The notes beneath the pieces are model-generated. The model did no database searches. It was given only the letters and a program-made list of their open reading frames with translations, and had not been told where the DNA came from. A stretch of 64,000 bases of DNA from positions 366,361-430,360 of the forward strand of contig NZ_LJIX01000006.1 of assembly GCF_001420595.1 (NCBI RefSeq). Direction: 5' to 3'. Every line of letters starts with the position of its first letter. The first letter of the stretch is position 1. Below are positions 16,827 to 25,126 of this stretch, piece after piece. Origin of the DNA: Cytobacillus solani. GTDB lineage: Bacteria; Bacillota; Bacilli; Bacillales; Cytobacillaceae. The translations under genes and the position numbers were made by a program.

Positions 16827-17000
16827 ATGCCAAAAGCAAAACAGTATGTGGATCAAGGAATTTCATCTGTACAAGAAACGGTTCATACATTGCAGCAAGC
16901 ACTTAGCACTGCAGAAAAGCAAGAAAACAAAAGTAAGATTCAAGAAGCAATTAATTCCCTTAATTCTGCACATCAGCAATTATCTAGCTATCAAGATTAG
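16827..17000 (+). CDS. Small hypothetical helical protein (57 aa)
   Basis: A 57-residue, Gln/Ala/Ser-rich protein with an AAAGGAGAG ribosome binding site 6 bases before the ATG. It reads as two amphipathic helices: KQYVDQGISSVQETVHTLQQ, then a turn around KQENKSK, then QEAINSLNSAHQQLSS. It is below the usual ORF-length cutoff. I do not recognise a named family. A broken second copy at 13418-13535 supports it being a real gene that has been duplicated. Confidence 0.75.
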   Translation: MPKAKQYVDQGISSVQETVHTLQQALSTAEKQENKSKIQEAINSLNSAHQQLSSYQD

Positions 17001-17179
17001 GTCTAGTCAAATAGTCATGATATGAATTGGCAGGAAACGAATATCGTTACCACTTATTGTTCAATAGGAAATTATCCAGCATTTAGACCACTAAGTCTGA
17101 ATTCAAACAATTCACTCATTATGTTATTGCGTTAGTATTCATTTAGTGGTACTATAAATTTGTAATTTTATATTGATCA

Positions 17180-17204
17180 CATGTTACTGACACGATCAGG
17201 CATG
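17180..17204 (+). promoter_or_regulatory. RAT antiterminator site of the GlcNAc PTS operon
   Basis: CATGTTACTGACACGATCAG plus GCATG folds as CTGA/TCAG and outer CATG/CATG stems with asymmetric internal loops. This is the layout of RNA antiterminators bound by BglG/LicT/GlcT proteins. It overlaps the left arm of the terminator that follows (from 17199), so the two structures exclude each other. The likely binding protein is encoded in the same operon at 17834. Confidence 0.82.
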
Positions 17205-17259
17205 GTGGTAAATTTGGAAGAGCCAAAGGCTTTTTCTTTTACCTCCATGCCTTTTTTTG
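17198..17259 (+). terminator. Leader terminator controlled by antitermination
   Basis: The stem pairs GGCATGGTGGTAAA with TTTACCTCCATGCC and ends in TTTTTTTG. It lies 54 bp before the EIIA start. Of the gene-free stretch 17001-17312, the part before the RAT shows only AT-rich sequence with a possible TATAAA -10 near 17151. Confidence 0.85.
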
Positions 17260-17312
17260 TTATGTCAGCTCAATCCACACTATTAGTTAGATATATAAAG
17301 GAGATAAACAAT

Positions 17313-17795
17313 ATGCTATCAAGATTCTTTAATAAACGTAAATTGCAAATACTCGCACCTGTTAAAGGGGAAATGCTTCCACTAGAACAGGTTCCGGATC
17401 CAGTTTTTAGTGAAAAAATGATGGGCGATGGCGTCGCAATCATGCCAGAGGATGGCGGGATCCACTCTCCGATCGAAGGAACTGTCATCCTTGTGGCAGA
17501 TACGAAGCATGCAATCGGTATTCGAGCTAATGATGGGACAGAGCTTCTTATTCACATTGGTTTGGAAACGGTGTCATTACATGGGAAAGGATTTGAAACG
17601 TTAGTTGAAACGGGAGATTCCGTATCAATTGGTCAGCTGCTGATTGAAGTTGATTGGAAATTTGTCAAAGAAAATGCCACCAGCATTATAACACCCATTA
17701 TCATTACAAATAGTGCAGAGAAACAAATTCAGCTTGAACCTATTAAGAAATGCAACCCTGGTGAGACCGTGTTAATGACTGTTACCCCTAAGTAA
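17313..17795 (+). CDS. PTS EIIA component, glucose/GlcNAc family
   Basis: A 160-residue free-standing EIIA of the Crr type. Residues cover KLQILAPVKGEMLPLEQVPDPVFSEKMMGDGVAIMP, then DGTELLIHIGLETVSLHGKGFE, whose first His (in LLIHIG) is the phosphorylated residue. It passes phosphate from HPr to EIIB of the transporter. The downstream transporter lacks its own EIIA domain, so this gene supplies it. The ATG at 17313 sits behind AAGGAGA; the longer frame starting at 17181 would begin inside the RAT leader and is rejected. Confidence 0.93.
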   Translation: MLSRFFNKRKLQILAPVKGEMLPLEQVPDPVFSEKMMGDGVAIMPEDGGIHSPIEGTVILVADTKHAIGIRANDGTELLIHIGLETVSLHGKGFETLVETGDSVSIGQLLIEVDWKFVKENATSIITPIIITNSAEKQIQLEPIKKCNPGETVLMTVTPK

Positions 17796-17833
17796 TAGGT
17801 AATCCAATTTTAATTAGAAGGGAGGGAATTACG

Positions 17834-18652
17834 ATTAAAATTAAAAAGGTTCTTAATAATAATGCGGTTATCGTACTTGATGATGGGAAGGAAAAAGTAG
17901 CTGTTGGGGCTGGAATTGCTTTTAATAAGAAACGAAACGATATTGTAAATGTAAATAAAATAGAAAAGATTTTTGTTATGCGAGAGAATGACAAGCTTGA
18001 ACAATTATTAAGCCGAATTCCAGAAGAACATTTTACGATATCAGAAGAAATTATTACGTATGCTGAAAGACATATGGGTACGAAATTAAATGAGCATATT
18101 CATATTGTTCTAACTGATCACCTTTCATTTGCTATTGAAAGGTCTCGAGATGGCATTGAAATAAATAACAAGTTATTACATGAAATAAAGATACTATATC
18201 AAAAAGAATTCGAAATTGGTCTTTGGGCATTAAAACATATAAAGGAAGTTTGTCAAGTAGACATGCCTATCGATGAAGCTGCTTTTATCGCTCTTCATCT
18301 GCATACGATGAAGCCGCATGGAGGTGATCTACATCAGACGGTTCGGCAAACAGCGATTATAAGAGACATGGTTCAATCGATAAAGAATCATTTATCCATT
18401 GCTGTAGAAGAAAACGATATTTCATATCATCGCCTAATTACACATCTGCGTTTTACATTAACAAGGTTGAGTCAGTATGCACCTCATTCGATGGATGAAG
18501 AAATGATCGTCATGATTCAAAAGAAGTTTCCGGTTTCATACAATTATGCAAAAGAAATTGCAAAAGATTTACTAAATTTACATGGAATTAACCTTCCTGA
18601 CCAAGAGCTTGGATATATCACACTTCATATTGAACGGTTGAGGAAACGATAA
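17834..18652 (+). CDS. BglG/GlcT-type transcription antiterminator with apparent AUU start
   Basis: A 272-residue RNA-binding regulator. Residues 1-50 form the CAT RNA-binding domain (KIKKVLNNNAVIVLDDG, then GAGIAFNKKRND and NKIEKIFVM). PRD1 follows with TDHLSFAIERSRDGIE and FIALHLHT, and PRD2 with ITHLRFTLTRL and LGYITLHIERL, giving four conserved His as PTS phosphorylation sites. No ATG, GTG or TTG exists at the expected first codon: it is ATT (17834), 7 bases after AAGGGAGGG. The next ATG (17978) would remove the whole RNA-binding domain. It should bind the RAT at 17180 and so read through its own leader. An ACG at 17831 is an alternative start. Confidence 0.85.
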   Translation: MKIKKVLNNNAVIVLDDGKEKVAVGAGIAFNKKRNDIVNVNKIEKIFVMRENDKLEQLLSRIPEEHFTISEEIITYAERHMGTKLNEHIHIVLTDHLSFAIERSRDGIEINNKLLHEIKILYQKEFEIGLWALKHIKEVCQVDMPIDEAAFIALHLHTMKPHGGDLHQTVRQTAIIRDMVQSIKNHLSIAVEENDISYHRLITHLRFTLTRLSQYAPHSMDEEMIVMIQKKFPVSYNYAKEIAKDLLNLHGINLPDQELGYITLHIERLRKR

Positions 18653-18716
18653 AGTCAACGAGATTAGCAATTATATATTTTTCATTAAATTAATAATGAA
18701 TAGGAGTTGAACGTTT

Positions 18717-20168
18717 ATGAAGAAATATCTGCAAAGGCTTGGAGGCTCATTAATGCTTCCGGTAGCGGTTTTGCCAGCAGCTGCCATCTTGATGGGAATA
18801 GGCTATTATATTGACCCAACTGGCTGGGGTTCAGGAAATGTACTGGCAGCTTTTTTAATCAAAGCAGGTGGTGCCATTCTTGATAATATTCCGATATTAT
18901 TTGCAGTTGGTGCAGCCTTGGGATTGGCTAAGGAAAAAGATGGATCTGCTGGATTGAGTGGCTTGGTCGCGTTTTTAGTCGTGACGACCATGCTATCGAC
19001 AAATACAGTTGCTTTATTAACAGGTTCAGAAGTTGAGAGTGTAGATCCGGCTTTTGGAAAAATAAATAATGCGTTTATTGGGATATTGTCAGGGATGATT
19101 GCGGCAGCGATGTATAATCGTTTTAGCCATGTGAAGCTGCCAGACTTTTTAGCTTTCTTTAGTGGAAAACGTCTCGTACCAATTATGTCATCTGTGTCAA
19201 TGTTAGTAGTTTCTGCATTGTTATTTTTTATTTGGCCGATTGTTTACGGTGGATTAGTTTCATTTGGTGAAGGGATCAGCGGATTAGGTGCTGCAGGTGC
19301 AGGGCTCTATGGATTCTTTAATCGTTTGTTAATCCCAACTGGCTTGCACCATGCTTTAAATGCAGTATTTTGGTTTGATACTGTTGGAATTAATGATATC
19401 GGAAACTTCTGGAGCAGTACTGGTGAAAAAGGTGTTACGGGGATGTATCAGGCTGGATTTTTCCCAATAATGATGTTTGGGTTACCAGCTGCGGCATTAG
19501 CGATGTACCACACAGCTAAAACAAAAAGGAAAAAACAAGCTGCTTCTTTAATGCTGGCAGCAGGATTTGCGGCATTTTTCACAGGGGTAACAGAACCGCT
19601 TGAATTTTCATTCATGTTCCTAGCACCTGCCCTTTATGTTGTCCATGCCTTGTTAACAGGACTTTCATTGTTTATTGCTGCATTATTCCATTGGACTGCA
19701 GGATTTGGATTTAGTGCGGGACTTCTTGATTTCTTGTTAAGTTTACGTATTCCAATTGCTAATATGCCTTTAATGCTGCTCCTTCAAGGGTTGGTATTTG
19801 CTGTTATTTACTATGTGTTATTCCGTTTCTTAATTACAAAATTCAATCTGAAAACTCCGGGAAGAGAAGATGAAACAGAAGAGGAAACAAAAGAAGGAAT
19901 TGAGAATACAGCGGAAAATAAATTCAGTGCCATGGCAACAAAAATATATGATGGCTTAGGTGGAGACGACAACGTCGTTTCAGTTGATAATTGTGCAACA
20001 CGCTTACGTGTAGAGGTAGAAAATATGGACAAAGTAGACCAAAGTAAAATTAAAGCGACAGGTGTCCATGGAATTAAAGTGACAGGTTCACAAAGCATTC
20101 AAGTAATCGTAGGTACAAATGTTCAGTTTGTTGCTGACGAAGTAAATAAAATTCGCAAAAAAAGATAA
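18717..20168 (+). CDS. nagP: PTS transporter EIICB, N-acetylglucosamine-specific
   Basis: A 483-residue membrane protein. The EIIC domain (~1-385) has the NagE-type blocks LGGSLMLPVAVLPAAAILMG, NRLLIPTGLHHALNAVFWF, GFFPIMMFGLPAAALAMY and FFTGVTEPLEFSFMFLAP, and ends FNLKTPGRED. The EIIB domain (~400-483) carries the phosphocysteine in VDNCATRLRVEVEN (~Cys426). There is no EIIA domain; that role falls to the gene at 17313. Specificity for GlcNAc rests on similarity to NagE and on nagA and nagB downstream. A GGAG site lies 9 bases before the ATG. Confidence 0.9.
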   Translation: MKKYLQRLGGSLMLPVAVLPAAAILMGIGYYIDPTGWGSGNVLAAFLIKAGGAILDNIPILFAVGAALGLAKEKDGSAGLSGLVAFLVVTTMLSTNTVALLTGSEVESVDPAFGKINNAFIGILSGMIAAAMYNRFSHVKLPDFLAFFSGKRLVPIMSSVSMLVVSALLFFIWPIVYGGLVSFGEGISGLGAAGAGLYGFFNRLLIPTGLHHALNAVFWFDTVGINDIGNFWSSTGEKGVTGMYQAGFFPIMMFGLPAAALAMYHTAKTKRKKQAASLMLAAGFAAFFTGVTEPLEFSFMFLAPALYVVHALLTGLSLFIAALFHWTAGFGFSAGLLDFLLSLRIPIANMPLMLLLQGLVFAVIYYVLFRFLITKFNLKTPGREDETEEETKEGIENTAENKFSAMATKIYDGLGGDDNVVSVDNCATRLRVEVENMDKVDQSKIKATGVHGIKVTGSQSIQVIVGTNVQFVADEVNKIRKKR

Positions 20169-20197
20169 ATAACCACACAAGGATAAAAAGTCTATAA

Positions 20198-20253
20198 CCA
20201 TATAAAAACTGTTTAATTAGGATGAAACCCTATATTAAACAGTTTTTATATGG
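20198..20253. other. Perfect 20-bp-stem hairpin between nagP and ptsH
   Basis: CCATATAAAAACTGTTTAAT pairs without a mismatch with ATTAAACAGTTTTTATATGG, and the loop itself can pair TAGG with CCTA. It is not followed by a T-run (ACTTTGTTATCC comes next), so it is not a standard terminator. It could be an RNA processing or stability element or a partial attenuator between the transporter and the general PTS genes. Confidence 0.8.
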
Positions 20254-20298
20254 ACTTTGTTATCCTCATTACAGATAAAATATTTGGGGGCTATATCA

Positions 20299-20568
20299 AT
20301 GGAAAAATCATTTAAAATTACTGCATCTGAGGGAATTCATGCTAGACCTGCTACATTATTAGTATCCTCGGCTACACCTTATAAAGCTGATGTTCAATTA
20401 ACGTATAACAACAAGTCCGTTAATTTAAAATCTATTATGGGCGTGATGGCTCAAGGGATACCTGCTGGAGCAGTTGTTACGATTTCTGCAGAAGGTCCAG
20501 ATGAAGCTGAATTACTTAATAAAGTGGAAGAAGTCATTGTAACGCAAGGGCTTGGCGAAAAATGTTAG
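20299..20568 (+). CDS. ptsH: Phosphocarrier protein HPr
   Basis: An 89-residue protein with the active His in [11 protein letters not shown] (His14 here, His15 of the family). The regulatory serine is in [13 protein letters not shown] (Ser45, matching Ser46), target of HPr kinase in carbon catabolite repression. It takes phosphate from enzyme I and passes it to EIIA. The start is ATG 20299 behind GGGGG; an upstream in-frame ATG lies inside the hairpin. Its stop codon overlaps the ptsI start. Confidence 0.95.
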   Translation: MEKSFKITASEGIHARPATLLVSSATPYKADVQLTYNNKSVNLKSIMGVMAQGIPAGAVVTISAEGPDEAELLNKVEEVIVTQGLGEKC

Positions 20569-22271
20569 AGATTAAAGGAGTGGCTGCCTCAAATGGTATT
20601 GCCCTAGCAAATGCTTATTGTCTAGTTGAACCCGATTTGTCCTTTGAAAAATTTGAAATAACGAATATAGAAGCTGAATTGGACCGATTAAAATCTGCAA
20701 TTAGCAGAACTAAGCTTGAACTAGAGGAAATTCGTGATTCTGCCATGCTTAAGTTTGGAGAAGAAAGAGCAGCTATTTTTTCAGCTCATTTATTAATACT
20801 TGAAGATCCTGAAATTTTTTCAGCACTGGAAGCAAAAATAAATGAAAAGGTAAATGCAGAATTTGCGCTAGATGAGATCGCTAACATGTATGCCCAATTG
20901 TTTGAATCAATGGAAAATGAATATATGAAGGAACGTGCTGCAGATATTCGGGATGTGTCCAAGCGATTGCTTGCCCATTTATTACATATAGAGTTACCAG
21001 ATTATAGCCGTATATCTTCGGAAGTGATTATTGTTGCCGAGGATTTAACTCCATCTATTACCGCGCAGTTAGATAAACAATATGTGAAAGGTTTTGTTAC
21101 TGATATTGGAGGGAAAACCTCACACTCAGCCATTCTTGCAAGAGCAATGGAGATTCCAGCAATTGTTGGCACAAAAACAGCGACAAAGATCATAAGCCAT
21201 GGTTCTCCAATTATAATTGATGGATTGGATGGAAAAGTAGTTGTTCATCCAACAGAAGAAATACACGAGTCTTATCGTCTATTAAAAAGGAAATTGGTAG
21301 AGGAAAATGAGCTACTGAAAAAATACATAAAGCTTCCAAGTATGAGTGCTGATGGTCAGTCTGTTGAAATTGCTGGTAATATAGGCAGGCCAGAAGATGT
21401 TGATGCTGTTTTGGAAAATGGCGGAGAGGGTATTGGGCTATTCCGTACGGAGTTTTTGTATATGGATCGCGATGAATTACCAACAGAAGAGGAGCAATTT
21501 AATGCCTATAAAACGGTCCTTACAAAAATGGAGGGAAGACCTACTGTTGTTCGTACATTAGATATTGGCGGCGATAAAGAGCTTCCTTATTTAAAGCTTC
21601 TGACTGAAATGAATCCTTTTCTAGGCTATCGCGCCATTCGATTATGTTTAGAACAAGCGGAAATTTTCCGCACTCAATTACGTGCACTATTACGGGCGAG
21701 TGTGTATGGAAACTTAAAAATCATGTTTCCGATGATTGCAACTTTAGATGAATTTAGAGCAGCAAAGGCTTTATTGTTTGAAGAAAAACAGAAGCTAGTG
21801 GTTGAGGGAGCTGCTGTTTCTGAACAAATCGAAATAGGGATGATGGTTGAAATTCCATCTGCAGCCGTGATTGCCGATTTATTTGCGCAAGAAGCGGACT
21901 TCCTCTCTATTGGGACGAATGATTTAATTCAATATACTCTAGCAGCAGACCGAATGAATGAAAGAGTTTCATATTTGTATCAACCATATCATCCTGCGGT
22001 ATTAAGGCTAATAAAAATGGTAATCGATGCAGCTCATAGTAATGGCAAATGGGTAGGAATGTGCGGGGAAATGGCTGGAGACGAAATAGCGGTTCCCATC
22101 CTATTGGGGCTAGGATTAGATGAATTTTCAATGAGCAGCTCTTCCATTTTAAAAACACGGAGCCTACTATCTAAACTGTCTAAGGAAAAATTAGCTGAAC
22201 TAGTGGAACATGTATTGATGTTAAAAACTTCTTCAGAAGTAGAACAACACGTAAAAAAGTTTCGCATTTAA
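20562..22271 (+). CDS. ptsI: Phosphoenolpyruvate-protein phosphotransferase (enzyme I)
   Basis: A 569-residue cytosolic enzyme of standard length. The phosphorylated His lies in [21 protein letters not shown] (~residue 188). PEP-binding blocks include [60 protein letters not shown] and GMCGEMAGD. It transfers phosphate from PEP to HPr. The ATG overlaps the end of ptsH by 7 bases, so the two are translationally coupled. Confidence 0.97.
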   Translation: MLEIKGVAASNGIALANAYCLVEPDLSFEKFEITNIEAELDRLKSAISRTKLELEEIRDSAMLKFGEERAAIFSAHLLILEDPEIFSALEAKINEKVNAEFALDEIANMYAQLFESMENEYMKERAADIRDVSKRLLAHLLHIELPDYSRISSEVIIVAEDLTPSITAQLDKQYVKGFVTDIGGKTSHSAILARAMEIPAIVGTKTATKIISHGSPIIIDGLDGKVVVHPTEEIHESYRLLKRKLVEENELLKKYIKLPSMSADGQSVEIAGNIGRPEDVDAVLENGGEGIGLFRTEFLYMDRDELPTEEEQFNAYKTVLTKMEGRPTVVRTLDIGGDKELPYLKLLTEMNPFLGYRAIRLCLEQAEIFRTQLRALLRASVYGNLKIMFPMIATLDEFRAAKALLFEEKQKLVVEGAAVSEQIEIGMMVEIPSAAVIADLFAQEADFLSIGTNDLIQYTLAADRMNERVSYLYQPYHPAVLRLIKMVIDAAHSNGKWVGMCGEMAGDEIAVPILLGLGLDEFSMSSSSILKTRSLLSKLSKEKLAELVEHVLMLKTSSEVEQHVKKFRI

Positions 22272-22328
22272 AAGATTTGATAAAGTTTTGAGGAATAGTT
22301 CGCAGGAAGAAAGATTCCAATAGTAAGG

Positions 22329-22367
22329 GAGGCTATCGTGGTTGATGATCCATTCACGATAGCTTCT
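22329..22367 (+). terminator. Hairpin after ptsI, possible terminator or attenuator
   Basis: The stem is GGCTATCGTG/CACGATAGCTTC-like with a GTTGATGATCCATT loop and TTCTTTAATAAA behind it. The T-tract is imperfect, so some read-through into cutC and nagAB is likely. Confidence 0.5.
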
Positions 22368-22436
22368 TTAATAAATATGAAATGCTTGTTTGAAATTACT
22401 AAAATTGATTTCCTTTAGAATATGAGGTGAATATAA

Positions 22437-23069
22437 ATGATTCTAGAAGCGTGCGTGGAGAATTTTAATAAGGTTCCTGAAGTAATTATGAGGGGAGCAC
22501 ATCGAATTGAACTCTGTGATAACCTTTCAGTTGGGGGTACTACTGTTAGTCATGGAGTAGCCGTCAAAACGATTCAGTATTGTAAAAGCAATAACGTTAA
22601 GGTTATGGCCATGATTAGACCAAGAGGTGGAGACTTTATTTACTCTACGGAAGAAATCGAGATTATGCAAAATGATATTTATCATTTAAAAGAGCTGGGG
22701 ATCGATGGTGTCGTGTTTGGGTGTTTGACAGATTCAGATTGGATTGACGAGTTTGCGCTATCTACACTATTAGACTGTTCGAAGGGGTTAGAAGTTGCCT
22801 TTCACATGGCTTTTGATCAGATTAACACCAACTACCAATTGAAAGCGATTGACTGGTTAGCAAGCCAAGGGGTAAATCGAATCTTAACACATGGGGGACC
22901 AAGCTCTACACCAATTCATAACAACTTTCCTCGGTTAAAGGAGTATTTGGAATATGCTTCTGATAGAATAACGATCATGCCTGGTGGGGGGGTAACGAAC
23001 CATAATCTAGATTATATTAAAAGTAACTTAAAGATAAATGAAGTGCACGGGACAAGAATTGTTGGATAA
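22437..23069 (+). CDS. cutC: CutC family protein
   Basis: A 210-residue TIM-barrel protein, slightly shorter than usual for the family. Marks are the N-terminal LEACVENFNKVPEVIMRGAHRIELCDNL, then MIRPRGGDFIYS, FGCLTDSDWID, FHMAFDQ, RILTHGG and MPGGGVTNHN, and the C-terminal EVHGTRIVG. Named for copper handling in E. coli, its true activity is not settled. Its position between ptsI and nagA hints at a sugar-related role here. It may be read from the nag leader or from its own promoter in the 165-bp gap. Confidence 0.9.
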   Translation: MILEACVENFNKVPEVIMRGAHRIELCDNLSVGGTTVSHGVAVKTIQYCKSNNVKVMAMIRPRGGDFIYSTEEIEIMQNDIYHLKELGIDGVVFGCLTDSDWIDEFALSTLLDCSKGLEVAFHMAFDQINTNYQLKAIDWLASQGVNRILTHGGPSSTPIHNNFPRLKEYLEYASDRITIMPGGGVTNHNLDYIKSNLKINEVHGTRIVG

Positions 23070-23135
23070 GTACCACAGACCATTTAATTAAGAAAAACAA
23101 TCTGTGTTCAATACTTATAGTAAGGATGAGAAAAT

Positions 23136-24350
23136 ATGGACAGCCATGAACGGAATAGACTTATTCTGAAAAATATTGAGATTTATACAGAAGCAGGGGT
23201 CATCAATAATGGATTTATTAAAATAGATACTGGGAAAATTGCAGAAATAGGCAGCATGTCTGAATTGACTTCGATTGAAGACTATCATGAAATGGCGATG
23301 CTTGATCATTATACTGTTATTCCTGGTCTAATTGATGTTCATATCCATGGTGTGGACGGTTCTGATGTTATGGATGGCACAAAAGAAGCGCTGGATAGAA
23401 TGTCTGCTGCACTTCCAAAAGAAGGAACAACAAGCTTCCTAGCTACAACGATGACGCAATCAGAGGAAGCCATTCAACATGCACTAATTAATGTGGCAAA
23501 GTATATGGAAACCCAGTTATTTACAAAAAAGGCAGAGATTTTGGGTATTCATCTAGAGGGCCCATTTGTTAATAAAAAGATGGCAGGAGCACAGCCAATT
23601 CAGTACATTATTAAGCCAAATGTAGATTTATTTAAAAAATGGCAGCAGCTATCCAATGGGAATATAAAACTTGTTACACTTGCTCCTGAAATCGACGGTT
23701 GTCTTGAACTTATTCATTATTTAAGAGATACAGACGTAATCGCCTCGATTGGTCATTCACTTTCGACTTATGAAGAAACAAAGGAGGCGATTAATGCTGG
23801 GGTCACACATGCTACCCATCTGTTCAATCAAATGAGTGGTCTCCATCATCGAGAGCCAGGCGTAGTAGGAGCTGTTTTCCTCCAGAAAGAATTAAAAGCA
23901 GAGCTTATAGCGGATGGCATACATACCACACCTGAAATAGTAAAACTGGCATATAAAATAATTGGTCATGATCGGCTTATCTTGATTACTGACTCAATGA
24001 GGGCGAAATGCTTGAAAAACGGAACCTACGATTTAGGTGGACAAGATGTAACCGTTCAAAATGGAAAAGCGGTTTTAAGTGATGGAACTCTGGCTGGAAG
24101 TATTTTAAAAATGGGTGGCGCATTGAAAAATATGATTTCATTTACAGGATGCACACTAGCAGATGTAATTCAAATGGGATCGGCAAATCCAGCCAAGCAG
24201 CTAAATATTTTTGATAGAAAAGGAAGTATTGCTGTAGGAAAGGATGCAGATTTAGTCATCTTGGATAAAAATTACGATGTGAAGATGACATTGTGCAAGG
24301 GTTTAATTTCCTATGATAAGGAAGGGTTACATACGAATGAAAATCATTAG
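23136..24350 (+). CDS. nagA: N-acetylglucosamine-6-phosphate deacetylase
   Basis: A 404-residue amidohydrolase. The metal site begins with VIPGLIDVHIHGVDGSD (residues ~63-75). The Glu ligand is in HLEGPFVNKKMAGAQP, and the His ligands in IASIGHSLSTYEE and GVTHATHLFNQMSGLHHREPG. The catalytic Asp lies in LILITDSMRAKC. It removes acetate from GlcNAc-6-P delivered by the PTS, giving glucosamine-6-P for NagB. The nagB start overlaps its 3' end by 14 bases. Confidence 0.95.
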   Translation: MDSHERNRLILKNIEIYTEAGVINNGFIKIDTGKIAEIGSMSELTSIEDYHEMAMLDHYTVIPGLIDVHIHGVDGSDVMDGTKEALDRMSAALPKEGTTSFLATTMTQSEEAIQHALINVAKYMETQLFTKKAEILGIHLEGPFVNKKMAGAQPIQYIIKPNVDLFKKWQQLSNGNIKLVTLAPEIDGCLELIHYLRDTDVIASIGHSLSTYEETKEAINAGVTHATHLFNQMSGLHHREPGVVGAVFLQKELKAELIADGIHTTPEIVKLAYKIIGHDRLILITDSMRAKCLKNGTYDLGGQDVTVQNGKAVLSDGTLAGSILKMGGALKNMISFTGCTLADVIQMGSANPAKQLNIFDRKGSIAVGKDADLVILDKNYDVKMTLCKGLISYDKEGLHTNENH

Positions 24351-25065
24351 AGTGAAAGACTACGAAGCATTAAGCAAACGAGCTGCTTCCTATTTAATTG
24401 AAAAGGTCCGGAACAAACCGAACATGATACTTGGCTTGGCTACTGGGGGAACGTCTGAAGGAACGTATCAATATTTGATAAAAGATTATAAGGGAAATCA
24501 GACTTCTTATCGGAACGTTACAACCTTCAATTTAGATGAGTATATTGGACTTGACGGCAATAATGAAAATAGTTATCGATTCTTTATGGATACTCATTTG
24601 TTTAATCATCTTGATATCGAAAAAACAAAAACCCACGTTCCTCGTGGCAATGTGAAGGATCCTTTGAAAGAATGCGATACATATGAATTATTAATAAAAG
24701 AGCGTGGGGGAATTGATCTTCAATTGCTTGGCATAGGTGGGAATGGCCATATTGGCTTTAATGAACCAGGCTCGTCATTTCAATCAAGAACCCGTATTGT
24801 TGAACTGGCTGATTCGACACGAAGAGACAATGCTCGCTTTTTTGAGCAGCTTGAAGATGTACCTACACATGCCATTACGATGGGAATTGCGACCATTATG
24901 GAAAGTAAAGAAATATTGCTGATTGCTTCAGGAGAAGGAAAAAGAGAGGCGATGAGAAGGTTACTGCAAGGCGATGTAAGTGAGGATTTTCCTGCTTCGA
25001 TATTAAAGAAGCATTCACATGTGACCATCATTGCTGATGAAGCAGCACTGACTGGCTTAGAATAA
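24337..25065 (+). CDS. nagB: Glucosamine-6-phosphate deaminase
   Basis: A 242-residue enzyme. It has the phosphate loop LGLATGGTSEGTYQYL, the catalytic segment TFNLDEYIGL, NENSYRFFMDTHLFNHLDI, and LLGIGGNGHIGFNEPGSSF with the ring-opening His. It converts glucosamine-6-P to fructose-6-P and ammonia. The ATG at 24337 follows AAGGAAGGG at 9 bases; an earlier in-frame ATG at 24313 lies deeper in nagA. It is the last gene of the operon. Confidence 0.95.
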   Translation: MKIIRVKDYEALSKRAASYLIEKVRNKPNMILGLATGGTSEGTYQYLIKDYKGNQTSYRNVTTFNLDEYIGLDGNNENSYRFFMDTHLFNHLDIEKTKTHVPRGNVKDPLKECDTYELLIKERGGIDLQLLGIGGNGHIGFNEPGSSFQSRTRIVELADSTRRDNARFFEQLEDVPTHAITMGIATIMESKEILLIASGEGKREAMRRLLQGDVSEDFPASILKKHSHVTIIADEAALTGLE

Positions 25066-25074
25066 AGGAAAAAC

Positions 25075-25121
25075 AAAACGTCCCTATTCTTATATAAAAA
25101 GAGGAATAGGGACGTTTATTT
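25075..25121. terminator. Terminator of the nag operon
   Basis: The stem AACGTCCCTATTC/GAATAGGGACGTT is followed by TATTTAT. It also faces the 3' end of the minus-strand lipoprotein gene and can serve both. Confidence 0.8.
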
Positions 25122-25126
25122 ATAAG

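Noticed and set aside
17181-17312. Longer N-terminus for the EIIA gene
   Set aside because: It would start inside the RAT hairpin and run through the leader terminator. The ATG at 17313 has a proper ribosome binding site and matches family length.
17978-18652. Antiterminator starting at the first ATG
   Set aside because: This would remove the whole RNA-binding domain, which is encoded without interruption from 17834 with an ideally placed ribosome binding site.
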